DNA of 64,000 bases from Fulvia fulva (GCF_020509005.1 NC_063016.1:2356001-2420000), one strand, 5' to 3'; shown: positions 25,801 through 35,626, counted from the first letter of the stretch. The notes: generated by a model not told the origin, from the sequence alone. Made by a program: numbers and translations.

Positions 25801-27480
25801 GGAACTATTCGACGAAGTCTAAGAATACGCCTTTACTACATTCGGACCCGGTATCGCCTACTAATAGGAAGTACCTATCCCGAAGATATAGAAGGCTACG
25901 GTAGGGGATCTTAAATAGGGCTACTTATAGAAGGACGCTATTAATACCGAGCTACTCTTATTATTAAGTAATAACACCTAGGAAATAGCTATCGCTCTAA
26001 GGGGGGCGAATATAGTTACCTTAAAGTAGGTCTTCGACGTCAAGAGACTTATTAGCGGAGCAATCGAAAAGTTCAAGATAAGACTTGTCGTAAGAGGGTT
26101 TTTATAGAAGTTCGGCGTTAACTTCGAAGAGACATTTATACCTATAGTACGCTATAACACCCTAAGGGTCTTTATAGCAGTAGTTTACGAGCGGGATCTC
26201 GAGATATACTAGGTCGACGTTAATAATGCGTTTACCTAAAGCTACCTAGCCGAAGACATCTATATAAAGCCCCTACTAGGAGTCGAAACCCTACCGAATA
26301 CGGTCCTTAAGGTACTCCGGAGTCTCTACGGCCTAAAGTAGGTAGCTAGAGACTAGAAAAAGCTCTATATAGCTACGTTAGTCAAAATAGGATTCTACTA
26401 GTCCGAGGTAGACCTATGTCTCCTAACTTATACTAAGAGAGACATTATACTACTTATCTATATAGACGACATACCTATTATAGTACTAAGGTTAGCCGAT
26501 ATCTAATAGTTCAAGAAGTAGTTCGCGTAATACTTTAAGATTAAGGATCTCGGGGAACCGGAGAAACTACTAGGACTAAAGATCACCCGCGATAGGCGTA
26601 ACGGTACCCTAAAACTCGACTAGGGCTATTATATCCGTAAGGCCCTTACTAAAATAGACATAGTAAAAGAAAAGGCAAGCCTAATACTCTCGCTAATAGA
26701 TAGTTACGATAATCTCCGTCCTATAGCCCCGAACGACGAGAGATGTAGTAAGGATAACTACTAGAGCGATAATAGGACCTAGATATAGCTAATAACTATA
26801 ACGAGACCGGACCTAGCCTTCCTACTCGGGAGAACTAGCACATATGTCGCGGATCTAATAAAGCGGTATATAAAAGTACTAAAGAAGGTCTCGAGATACC
26901 TAAGGTCGTTCCCCGACCTAGGGTTAATATTTAGGCGTAGCGGCGGTATCCTAACTAGATACTCGGACTCCGACTATATAATAGATCGAGTAGATAGAGT
27001 CCTAATCCTAGGATATATCTAGCTAGTATATAGCACCCCTATATCTTAGATAAGTAAGAAGTAGAAGTCTATAGCAATCTCGACTATAGAGGTAGAGTTT
27101 ATAGTAATAAACGCTACTATAAAGTAGTCCTATATTTCTAGCGGCCGTTCTCTAAGAAATGAAATGCCTAGGCTTAGTAGGAGACTACTCTTTCTAACTA
27201 ATAGTCTTAGCTAATAAGAGTACCGTCGACGAACTACGGCTAGTACGTCCTATAGGGGACAATTAGGCGGCTCTAACCTGAGTTAAGGACGCCTATATCT
27301 ACGAAAGATCTAAGTATATTAATGTTACCTATAACTATATTAGGCACCTCTAGTAGTAGAGAAAGATTAAAGTAGAGTACTACAATACTAAGGAGTGTTA
27401 CGGCTACGTAAGCGGCCCGCTTAGACCCGCGCTACCGGCATACCTAAATAGGTAAAAGACGAGGTCGTGAAGCTCGTAAG
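22880..27480 (+). pseudogene. Copia-3 gag-pol, broken by many stop codons
   Basis: Plus-strand polyprotein remnant in Copia order. A decayed zinc knuckle is near 23,580-23,620, where RIP has turned Cys codons into Tyr. The protease region (LLDSYTSLYITDNKSLF) is near 23,905. Integrase lies near 24,500-25,050 (LISIDIYGPF, LEIVDNF). Reverse transcriptase is at 25,990-26,580, with VDVNNAFT near 26,215 and the catalytic LIYIDDIPI near 26,452-26,478. RNase H is at about 26,900-27,330. Stops are almost all TAG or TAA in place of Gln or Trp codons. Not functional. Confidence 0.85.
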
Positions 27481-27670
27481 CTTTATACTAGCGGAGCCTT
27501 ATCTAGGCTTACTTCGGATAATAGACTACCCTAAGTGCCGCCGTAATAAGGAGATAGTTATAGATAGTTTAACTAAACTACTAGCCGGTCCCTAGTTCTA
27601 GACCTTCGTATAATAGCTATAGCTAGTATAGTAGGAATAATTGTTCCCTACCTTATAACCTAAGTAGGAG

Positions 27671-27987
27671 TATTACGAATATAGGTCGGTAGGTATGTCG
27701 TATTAGTCGAGACACTAGTATAGCGTTAGTACGAGACTACTATAGAGATCGTCGTCGTATAGTAAAACGTAGGTAAAACCGCTAAGGCGTCGGGAAAGGA
27801 GTAGGGGCTAGAGATCTAGATTCCCCCTATATAGGTATAAGAGACTACGTCTCTAATCCTAGGGAATAAGATACCTTTATAACTAAAAGCTGTTCTACTA
27901 TATACCATCGAATACTATATTAGTCCTTCCTCGTTCCCTATTACCTATCCTAACTTCTATACGTATATATACTATACCTATTTAACA
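27671..27987 (+). repeat. Copia-3 3' LTR, 317 bp type
   Basis: Nearly identical to 20,405-20,721. The 3' end still reads TTTAACA. Confidence 0.88.
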
Positions 27988-28193
27988 CTACTAATACTAT
28001 TTAGTATTCCGTAAGGCTTTTATAGGCTTTATTTTACGTAAAAAAGATTTACTTCTAGTAAGCTAAAGCTACGCGGAATTATAGGCTTATAACTATAAAA
28101 CTTATTAAGATATAGTATCTTAAAGGGAGTCTATAATTAGGAAGTGATCTAGTAGCCTAAGGCATCTACGATAACTTAGCTTATAGGGAGATA

Positions 28194-28700
28194 TAGTCCT
28201 AGGTACAGTTTTTATAACTCCTGTTCTTCTACCTTTCCTTATTAGGAAGGATGTATCTACTACTTAGCGTAGCTTACTACCTAGTATATCCTCTATTATT
28301 AGCTATTACTACCTCGTAGCGTTCTTGTATACTCTTATATATACGTTATATGTCCTTAGGTATAAGCTTGGCCTATTCTTAATAGTAAGATTGAAGGTAG
28401 TTGTTGAGAATATGCAGGTCATAGGCTCAACATTGAGTGCTTAGGGGGATTAGTAATCAGGGCTTGCTAGTCAAGTCCTGAGTACAGCTGTCCCTCCTGA
28501 AACACCTACACCAACACCGGCGATACTGTATGTAGATACACGCTATCCCATTAGGTCCTTCTTCGTCTTTGGTGTGATCCGCCGTCTTCCACTGCTGCGC
28601 AACTCGTACCTGTTTAACAGTAGTAATACCTAAGATAGATATAGATAGCCGGAAGGGGTTAGCGTAGATATAGGGGTTATAAAAACTATGCCTAGGACTA
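28194..28700. mobile_element. MITE with TA target duplication, itself interrupted by a solo LTR
   Basis: Inverted ends of about 30 bp: TAGTCCTAGGTACAGTTTTT on the left, and the right end read inverted is TAGTCCTAGGCATAGTTTTT. The differences are C/T only. It is flanked by TA (28,192-28,193 and 28,701-28,702). Without the 223 bp solo LTR and its duplication it is about 284 bp and has no coding capacity. The TA duplication suggests Tc1/mariner-type mobilisation. I do not recognise the family. Confidence 0.85.
28402..28619 (+). mobile_element. Solo LTR of Copia-1, not RIPed
   Basis: 218 bp, TGTTGAGAATATGCAGG to CTGTTTAACA, the reverse complement of the Copia-1 LTR with several differences. It has a perfect 5 bp duplication GTAGT (28,397-28,401 and 28,620-28,624). 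Unlike the DNA around it, it keeps its CA and TG dinucleotides, so it arrived after the surrounding RIP. Confidence 0.92.
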
Positions 28701-28916
28701 TACCTTCTCTCCCCTTTAGCTTAAATAGATATCTAATATAATTAATATATTAGTTCCTAATATATTACTATATACTTGTACTATTAGTTAGTTAAAGATT
28801 GATCTCCTACTCTACTCCGCTACTATCTACCTATACCTATTTAATAAAACTCTAGGTTAAAAGGAACGCTTCTTAAGAGAGCTAAGTAGTCTAGTTATAT
28901 ATAGTTTTATATGGTT

Positions 28917-29128
28917 TGTCGCGATCTAAGCGTATATATAGGTAGTAGCCTATTATTAAAATCTAAGGCTACGTACGCTAAGAATTATGTGACTAATTAG
29001 CTACCTATAGCCTCTTTAAGAGCAATACTTGTCTTTTCTATATAGATATATAAGTTATAATGTATAGTCTGCTTTTGAAACACTCTTTATAAGCCCGTAC
29101 AATAACTTCCCACACTTCTGACTTGATA
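28917..29128 (+). repeat. Copia-4-like LTR, inverted relative to the intact element, RIPed
   Basis: About 212 bp, TGTCGCGATC to ACTTGATA, matching the intact Copia-4 LTR in reverse complement with many CA to TA changes. It lies 94 bp left of the intact element's left LTR, so the two form an inverted LTR pair. No matching 5 bp duplication was found and no primer site follows it. Confidence 0.8.
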
Positions 29129-29222
29129 CGTGTAAGCCTGCGAACACTCAAGCGGAGGTCGCTAAGCCTAGCGGAGCGGCAGAAACACCTCGCGCAGCCC
29201 GCCCGGCGAGGGCAAAGGGGGG

Positions 29223-29429
29223 TATCACGTTAGAAGTGTGGGAAGTTATTGTACGGGCTCATATAGGGTGTTTCAAAAGCAGGTTGTGTATTGCATGTGT
29301 CTATCTAGAATGGACAAGTGTTGCTCTTGAAGAGGCTGCAGGTGACTAATCAGTCACCTGATTCTTAGCGTACGTGGCCTCAAGTTTTGATGATGGGATG
29401 TTGCCCATGTGCACGCTCGGATCGCGACA
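29223..29429 (-). repeat. Copia-4 3' LTR
   Basis: 207 bp. On the minus strand it runs TGTCGCGATCC to CTAACGTGATA. I found no difference from 35,790-35,996. Confidence 0.93.
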
Positions 29430-29443
29430 CACCCCCTCAGCTC
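29430..29443 (-). promoter_or_regulatory. Polypurine tract of Copia-4
   Basis: The minus strand reads GAGCTGAGGGGGTG directly upstream of the 3' LTR, the expected place for plus-strand priming of reverse transcription. Confidence 0.7.
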
Positions 29444-30473
29444 GTGCGCTGGAGTGAATGAGCTGATTCCCATGTGATCGCGTGCACCCTGTCATAACTA
29501 CCCACCCTATCTATGGCAGTGACGTCAGGCCCTCGGTGTTGCTACTGCTGCAGTGAGGGTAAGTCAGCTGTTTCAAGTGAAGTGAGGTGAGCTTTGTACC
29601 CCTTCCCTCATTCCTCACTTTCACTGCTGCCATTGTTACCTATATAATAAAGCATAGAATGTGTGACTGTTGCCGGTGAGATGGCTCAGGTGATGGTCCC
29701 GTTGCACGGACTTTCACTTGAGTGTGCAATCATCTCACCCACCGGCAAACATCAGAGGTCCTGAGTTCAATCCAGGGGTAGCCTTAGTCTTATCGTATGC
29801 TTAAACATATATTGTCGTCCGCTCAACTTATTGAATTGTCCGATAATTGCTCTGTGCCAAGTTATTTCGCTCCGGCGAATGGTGAGAGAGCTCGCTCTGC
29901 CCCTGGGGAGTATGAGATACTAGTCAGTGGCGCAATGCACTGGGCTGTCTACGACAGAGCTTGCACCATGTGAGGTGTAATGGGGCTCCAATGGGTAACA
30001 CCGGAGCAACGGTATCGGAAAGTTGAAAAGGCACCTTCGGGGTGCCTTGCTTTCTGCACTTTTAAAGGTCCATCACCTCAGGGTGGTGACACCTTTTTGT
30101 TTTGGGCAAGTGTGTGCCATGTGTGAGGTGCGAAAGCAGCGGATGATGTGGTGACAAGGTGGTAGTGTTGTAGCTAGCAGCAAGTTGGAGGCGTTTCTCG
30201 CTTTCTGATTGGACGCGCTGCTGCTGGTGACAGGGGTGTTTCTCGCCCTTGCGCTGTTAGCCAATGGGAGTCCGAGAAACACCTGTTGATGATGGTGCCA
30301 GGGCCGCACCGGTGAATGGTGGATGCTTTGCCCTGGCTTCGTTGTCGTCTACAGCATTGGTGGCTGCTGGTGGCCGTGTTTTGCGCCTGCTGGCGCTTCC
30401 AGAGAGGTGTCCGTAAAGATGAAGCCGTTCGGTGTTCGTTTCGAGATGAGGTGAGGCCGCTGCTGCGGGCTTC
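29444..30473. other. Non-coding 3' region of Copia-4
   Basis: About 1 kb between the RNase H stop and the polypurine tract, unusually long for a Copia element. It holds no convincing gene. It does hold sequences resembling RNA polymerase III box A (29,682-29,692) and box B (29,763-29,773) on the plus strand, a long imperfect inverted repeat around 29,671-29,746, and a compact hairpin at 30,028-30,048. It could be captured host or SINE-like sequence. Confidence 0.5.
30028..30048. other. Perfect hairpin with TTCGG loop
   Basis: 8 bp stem AAGGCACC / GGTGCCTT with a TTCGG loop. It looks like a bacterial terminator by shape only. In a fungal element its role is unknown. Confidence 0.6.
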
Positions 30474-31735
30474 TCAGGCGTCTGTTGGCCCGTTACCTCC
30501 TGATGCGGCTGCAGAGGGCACTGAGGTGCGTGGGTCCACGCCTTCCTCAGCCATATTGAGCAGCTTGACGAAGTGCTTGTGCTTCTGTAGTGGAAGCAGC
30601 TTGGTCAGCCCGTCTGCAGGCATGTCGTTGGTGCTGAGATACTTGATCTCAATGTCTCCGCGCTGGTCTCGCTGTCGGAGCCAGTGGTGGTGGATGTCAA
30701 CGTGGCGTAGCTTCGTGTCAAGCTTTTGCCCTTGTTGGTTGACAAGGAGGATGGTCTGCGTGTTGTCGCAGTACAAGTGGGTGCGCTGATTGAACTGAAG
30801 GTGTATCTCAGCGAAGACTCGTTCCCACTGTATGAGCTCTGAGGCGGCTTGCGAAAGCCCGAGTAGCTCAGCCTCTGTTGAGGACTTGGTGACAGTGATT
30901 TGTTTAGATGCCTTATAATCCACTGGTCCACCGAACAGCATGAAGACCCAGCCATTTGAGCTGGTCCTGTCATTATTCATGCCGTAGGACGCGTCCGATG
31001 CTCCAAAGAACTCGTGGTTGCTACCGAGGTGCTCTGGTTGGCTGTGAAGGCCAGTGATGTGTTTGCTGGCGCCATATACAAGGCAGAGGTTCTTGGTCTC
31101 CAGGAGATAGCGCAAGCACTGATCTGCAAGCTTGAGGTGTGTCTCAGTTGGCTTGGTCAGATACTGCGATAGCATGGACAAGGAAAAGGCGATGTCAGGC
31201 CGCGTGTGTGTGGCGGCGAAGTTGAGGGATCCTATACGTTGTTGGTACGCAAGGGTGGCGATAGAGGTGGGTTGATGACCCTCTGGAACGGTCCAATCAA
31301 GGTGTTGATCTACTGGCACTGTCGTTTTGCGTGCATTCGTGGATATGCTGAATTTGGCGGCTAGCTTCTCAATGTAGTCTTCTTGAGAGAGCCACAGCAA
31401 GCGCTTGTTTCTGTCGCGCGTAACCTTGATTCCTAGGAACCAGGAGAGATCACCGAGCTCGTGCATCTCGTACTTAGCAAGCAGCCGCTGCTTGATGTTG
31501 GCAGCATGGGCCTTGTGCTTGCGGTGGTAGAGCATAACCAGGTCGTCAACGTAAAAGAAGAACATAACCTTGTTGTCATGGTAGATGCATTCGGAGTCCG
31601 ACAGGGGTACTAGTCCAAGGGAGGCCAGCGTCTCGGTTAGGGAGTTGTACCACAATAAAGGGGACTCCTTCAGACCGTAGAGGGCCTTGACCAGCTTGAG
31701 GGCGTGTCCATGGGATGGCCTGTCAACCCCGGGGT
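30474..31735 (-). pseudogene. Copia-4 pol, 3' part (reverse transcriptase end and RNase H), out of frame with gag-pol
   Basis: Continues the polyprotein after a frameshift near 31,700-31,735. Reverse transcriptase motifs ALYGLKESPLLWYNSL and catalytic FYVDDLVMLY are near 31,530-31,670, followed by the connection (LGDLSWFLGIKV) and RNase H: GASDASYG, TKSSTEAELLGLSQA and LYCDNTQ, ending with the HVDIHHHWL region at about 30,690. The open frame extends rightward to 31,913, but the part beyond about 31,735 is not the conserved frame. The protein cannot be made from the same frame as gag-pol unless a ribosome shifts. The motif set itself is complete and otherwise intact. Confidence 0.88.
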
Positions 31736-34700
31736 GAAGGCACGATACATGGTGTATGGCAGGTCCGAGTTCAGGAAGGCGCTGACAACATCGAATTGTT
31801 CGGCTTCTAGGTCGAAGCTCGCGGCCATAGCACAGCAGAGGCGGAACATGCTTGCTGGCAGTGTGGCGGCGTATGTGTCTAAGTGTGTTCCTTGCAAATC
31901 GCCTCTTGCGCATAGCCTAGCCTTGAAGCTCTTCAGCATGCCGTGCTCGTCCAGTTTGTATTTGTACACCCACTTGAGCGGCAGTAGTGGCTGAAGTCCC
32001 TCCTCTTGCTGAGCATCCTGATCCTTCTCTTCCTTTGTTGCCCATCTGAATGTGCCTGTTGCCAGGGCTTTGGCAAACTCCTTGGCCATAGCTTCGATCC
32101 ACTGTTGGGAGAAGCGGTGTTTCATAGCGGCTCGGTAGTTAGAAGGTTCGGGCGGAAGGTCATCGCGGTGCATAGAGGTAGTGGTGTTGACACGCCTGAG
32201 AGGGCTGTTGCCTCTTCGTGTAGGGCTTCGATCGCTCTTGTCGCGATAGGCGCGTGTTCTGGGTCGTATGCCGGACATCTGGCCGATGATTACATTAGCG
32301 ACCATGATCTGGTGCAGTGCATGGTGGAAGTAGGCCGTTCGTAGGCGCTTTCCATTCTCTGTGACTGCATAGTTGGACTCCTCTGGTGTGTAGAGCTCTG
32401 GCTCCAGGGGGAAGAGTGGTGTGTTGGACGCGTTGTGTGTTAACGCGTCTTCTGGTGGTGTGAATGTGAATGGATATGGCTCGCGATCAGGGTCCGTGTT
32501 GCCCATGATCTCCTCACGGTCTTCTGCGGTGAGGGCATCCATTATCTGCTGCTGCAGGGTGTCGTAGTAGTCAGTGGTGTTGGGTGCTGACTGCTGTGTG
32601 TTGTCTTGAGTCACGTGATCTGTTACGTGCTCGATTTGCCGGTCTTTTTGGTTATATGTTGCTGACTCGCGGTGTTGCGGCCAGTGTGGTTCTTGCCCAA
32701 GGAGCTTTTGGTGGGCGTCTCGAGGTTGTTGGGTGTGCGGCTGCTGAGCCTGTTCTTCCACCCCCTCGGCCTGTGCTGTGTCTTGCTCGTGATGAGCGAC
32801 ATACAGGTCGTAGTATTGTTCAGGCTCTTCAGCCGGTTCCGCTGTTGCGATGTTCTCGACAGGGGTCGTGTACCCTGCTGTCAGGCGTGATGGGTCATAG
32901 AACGTGGTCTCATCGAAGAGGACGTCCTTGACTCGCATAACCCTATCTTTTGATGGGTCCCATACGCGGTAGATGTTAGTGGAGTCGTATCCCACAAGGT
33001 AGCCTATGAGCGCTCTCTCTTGGAGTTTCTCGCTCTTGCCAGGCTGATCTGGTCCATGGATGAACACGTATGCAAGGGAGCCATACACCACCATGTGACC
33101 CACGTTCGGAATTCGTCCTGTTGCCAATTCGAATGGGGTCTTCCAGCCCTTTGACTGGATAGGGGATCGCCAGAGGATGTACGCCGCTGCTGCAGTGCGT
33201 TCTGGCCAAAGCTTTTCCGGCAATCGTGCGTGGATGCGAATGGTTCTGCTCATGGTGATGATCAGAGCTCCAGCTCTTTCTGCTGGGTCCTGCGCAGGCG
33301 CGTATTCCGCGGTTGCGTGCCATTCAATCTTGTTGTTGTTGATGACTGAGCGAAACACCTTCCCAATGGCGGGCTCGTTGTCGCTGTAGAAGCATACGAA
33401 CCTGCGACCAATGAAGTTGATGAAGCTCAGCAGGCTGTTGAAGCAAGCCAACACCGATTGCTGATCCCTGTTCTTGATGGTGAACTGGAAGTGTCCATGG
33501 GTATCCAGATCGTAGAAGTGGACGAGGTACCTGTCACCGTTGTAGGCGACAGTGAATTCTGCCAAGTCCATGGCCATGTGGCCGTATGGGGTCATCACCC
33601 TGATGGGCTGAGACCGATTGTGCACCTTGTGAGCTTTGCTAAGCCCACATGCTCTGCAATGTGCAGTGAGGGGTGCGCTTGGACCATCGTTAATGATCAC
33701 CCCCTCAACTCTGAGCGGCAACTGCTTGATGCGTTCAGCGCCAATGTGACCAAAGATTTGATGCCACTGGCGGCCAGAGAGCTTTCGGTGTTTGATGGGG
33801 GTCCTGCTGGACGTAGCTGCACCTTGAGTGCCCCCAGTGCTGTTCATGACTGCGAGAACGGTGCGATCACCATCCTCTTGAGCAGTTGGAGATGCTGCGC
33901 TGTTGGCAGGTTCATCGCCGATGTTTGCACCCCTGCCAATAGTGCTGATGAAGTGCGCGTTGCGCATCTTTTCAGTGACCTTCGGCAGTACTAGGCCCTC
34001 TTTTGTAGGCCATTGGTAAATGATGGGTGACTTAGGTGGTGTGACCACCTTGAAGAAAGGGATTGTACCAGTAGGGCGGTGTAGGTCCATCAATTTAGTG
34101 TCGTTGTGCCACATTGAATTGCTGCGTCCGTGCCACCAGAGTCCGGCTCTTTCCATGCGTGTGTGAGAGATGACGTTCACATGAAAGCCTGGGCAGTAAG
34201 CCACATCCAGCAAGGTGAATGAATGGCCCCCAATTGACATATGAACGCGCCCTAACGCTGCAATTGGAAAGGTGGTTGTTCCAGCCTGGATTTCTGAGGT
34301 GGTGAGGCGCTCTGCAATGAACTCTACACCCTCCTGGTCATGATGATTGATCACATGAGTGTCTGAACAGTTATCATACACCCAGCAATCCCTGAAGTTG
34401 ACGCTCAACTTGCTAATTGAGCTAGAAAGAACAGTAAGGCCAACAAAGCCCTTATCGCTTGGTGATGCCTTCTTCGCATCAGCAATAGCCTTGTCACGTT
34501 CCTGGTCCTTGCGATTGTTGCGATTCAACACGCCAAGCAGAAGCTCGCCGTCGTCGCTCAAGCAGTAGTTGATGAAGTTTTTCCAGTACTTCTTCCACTG
34601 CTCTGAGCGCTGATCCTTTGCTGGGCGCTTGTCGGGGTTGATCACATCGCATGAGAACAGGCCCTTGTGACAGGTGTCCTTGGGCTCGCCGGTGATGTTC

Positions 34701-35626
34701 CAGCAGCCGCTTGGCCTGTTGTTGTCCTTGTCTTTGTTCTTGTCGCCGCGGCTGCTGCCACGACCCTTGTCACCGCGGCTGTTGCCACGGTTGTCACCAC
34801 GGCTGCTGCCACGGTCACCCTCCTTTTGACCAGCACCTGTGGGTGCTGTTTCATCCTCTGCTTCTGCTGAGGTTTCTCCGGAGAAGGTTGCGAAGACTGA
34901 TCGACCGTTGGTTGTTGCTGGTGCGGTGTCGCGTATCCATTCGAGGTAACGCTCAGTAAGCTTTTGTAGTGACATTTTGTCACGCTTCCACTCGTTGTAT
35001 AGAGAAGCACCGTAGGCTGGAGCCTGCTTCTGCTGAATAGCAAGTAGGAAGTGTCTACTAAGGTCGTCGTACTCGGCGTGGTTGCACTTAAGCATCTTGG
35101 TCTGCAAAACTAACCAGTCTGAGCACCAGTCATCGATTCTGCGTGCGCTAGCCTTCTGAAGCCTAGACAGCTCAAGCGTGAGCTGCCGCTTACGCAGCAT
35201 ATCGTCTGGACCATACTGATCCTTGAGAGCCTGGTATTTCGCTCTGAGGGTGTTCTGGCCGTGCATTAGCTCTTGCCCTAGCTCTGTCGTCGTACGGATG
35301 AGGTAGGTAATGAGCTTTGATCGCGCAGCAGCAAAGATGTCGTACATCCGTTGCCTTCGGTCTGCGTCTGTTTGTCGTAGCTTGATGAGATCTCTTGACG
35401 TAGCGTCTCCTGCCGTGTACGCTTGTTGGATTTCCTCAAACGTCAAGTGAGTAGGCTCTGTTGGCTCGTTACTCAGTTGGTGAGGATCCACATACTTCCA
35501 GACATTCAAAGACTCTGCGTAGAGCTCTAGCTGACGGTCAAACTTGTCCCATTGGTCATGGCTCTTCAGAACCACGGTACCCTGAGGTAGGGCACCGGTA
35601 GTCACCGGCGTCTCGGTAGTGGCCAT
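31670..35626 (-). CDS. Copia-4 gag-protease-integrase-reverse transcriptase polyprotein, truncated by frameshift
   Basis: Intact frame of about 1,318 residues from the likely gag start (MATTETPV, 35,626); the frame stays open upstream to 35,728, just after the primer site. The gag part includes a basic RGD/SRGD-rich repeat (about 34,720-34,830) in place of a clear CCHC knuckle. Protease: WVYDNCSDTHV, with Asn-Cys-Ser where DSGAS is usual. Integrase: HQIFGH..H and CRAC zinc site, then the DDE residues in DLAEF, YSDNEP and DPAERAG. Reverse transcriptase starts with LKWVYKYKLDEHG and KARLCARGD and continues to FDVVSAFLNSDLP. The frame is then lost and stops at 31,670, before the YVDD box. Confidence 0.9.
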   Translation of the reverse strand: MATTETPVTTGALPQGTVVLKSHDQWDKFDRQLELYAESLNVWKYVDPHQLSNEPTEPTHLTFEEIQQAYTAGDATSRDLIKLRQTDADRRQRMYDIFAAARSKLITYLIRTTTELGQELMHGQNTLRAKYQALKDQYGPDDMLRKRQLTLELSRLQKASARRIDDWCSDWLVLQTKMLKCNHAEYDDLSRHFLLAIQQKQAPAYGASLYNEWKRDKMSLQKLTERYLEWIRDTAPATTNGRSVFATFSGETSAEAEDETAPTGAGQKEGDRGSSRGDNRGNSRGDKGRGSSRGDKNKDKDNNRPSGCWNITGEPKDTCHKGLFSCDVINPDKRPAKDQRSEQWKKYWKNFINYCLSDDGELLLGVLNRNNRKDQERDKAIADAKKASPSDKGFVGLTVLSSSISKLSVNFRDCWVYDNCSDTHVINHHDQEGVEFIAERLTTSEIQAGTTTFPIAALGRVHMSIGGHSFTLLDVAYCPGFHVNVISHTRMERAGLWWHGRSNSMWHNDTKLMDLHRPTGTIPFFKVVTPPKSPIIYQWPTKEGLVLPKVTEKMRNAHFISTIGRGANIGDEPANSAASPTAQEDGDRTVLAVMNSTGGTQGAATSSRTPIKHRKLSGRQWHQIFGHIGAERIKQLPLRVEGVIINDGPSAPLTAHCRACGLSKAHKVHNRSQPIRVMTPYGHMAMDLAEFTVAYNGDRYLVHFYDLDTHGHFQFTIKNRDQQSVLACFNSLLSFINFIGRRFVCFYSDNEPAIGKVFRSVINNNKIEWHATAEYAPAQDPAERAGALIITMSRTIRIHARLPEKLWPERTAAAAYILWRSPIQSKGWKTPFELATGRIPNVGHMVVYGSLAYVFIHGPDQPGKSEKLQERALIGYLVGYDSTNIYRVWDPSKDRVMRVKDVLFDETTFYDPSRLTAGYTTPVENIATAEPAEEPEQYYDLYVAHHEQDTAQAEGVEEQAQQPHTQQPRDAHQKLLGQEPHWPQHRESATYNQKDRQIEHVTDHVTQDNTQQSAPNTTDYYDTLQQQIMDALTAEDREEIMGNTDPDREPYPFTFTPPEDALTHNASNTPLFPLEPELYTPEESNYAVTENGKRLRTAYFHHALHQIMVANVIIGQMSGIRPRTRAYRDKSDRSPTRRGNSPLRRVNTTTSMHRDDLPPEPSNYRAAMKHRFSQQWIEAMAKEFAKALATGTFRWATKEEKDQDAQQEEGLQPLLPLKWVYKYKLDEHGMLKSFKARLCARGDLQGTHLDTYAATLPASMFRLCCAMAASFDLEAEQFDVVSAFLNSDLPYTMYRAFTPGLTGHPMDTPSSWSRPSTV

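Larger units (their letters stand above)
20405..27987 (+). mobile_element. Copia-3: rearranged Copia element, RIPed, with inserted fragments
   Basis: Outer LTRs of 317 bp each (20,405-20,721 and 27,671-27,987) are nearly identical and are flanked by GTACT and CTACT, a 4/5 match. Primer site GGTTATAAGTCC follows the left LTR. The body is not simple. After about 170 bp of leader it runs into a LINE tail (20,893-21,546), an inverted 408 bp LTR with its 3' internal flank (21,547-22,343), and a second 408 bp LTR in plus orientation (22,349-22,756). The gag-pol remnant follows on the plus strand. Two subfamilies of one family (317 and 408 bp LTRs) are therefore combined. Confidence 0.8.
28103..28846 (+). 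mobile_element. Solo LTR of Copia-2 (inverted), split by a MITE
   Basis: Two pieces, 28,103-28,193 and 28,703-28,846, together make 235 bp, exactly the Copia-2 LTR length, and match it in reverse complement. The pair is flanked by a perfect 5 bp duplication AAACT (28,098-28,102 and 28,847-28,851). The gap is filled by the MITE at 28,194-28,700. RIP changes are visible throughout. Confidence 0.92.

Noticed and set aside
29671..29790. Possible tRNA gene
   Set aside because: Box A- and B-like strings are present, but the segment does not fold into a cloverleaf: the only long stem closes before the supposed T arm.
30316..30789. 157-codon plus-strand open frame in Copia-4
   Set aside because: Overlaps the conserved RNase H frame on the other strand.
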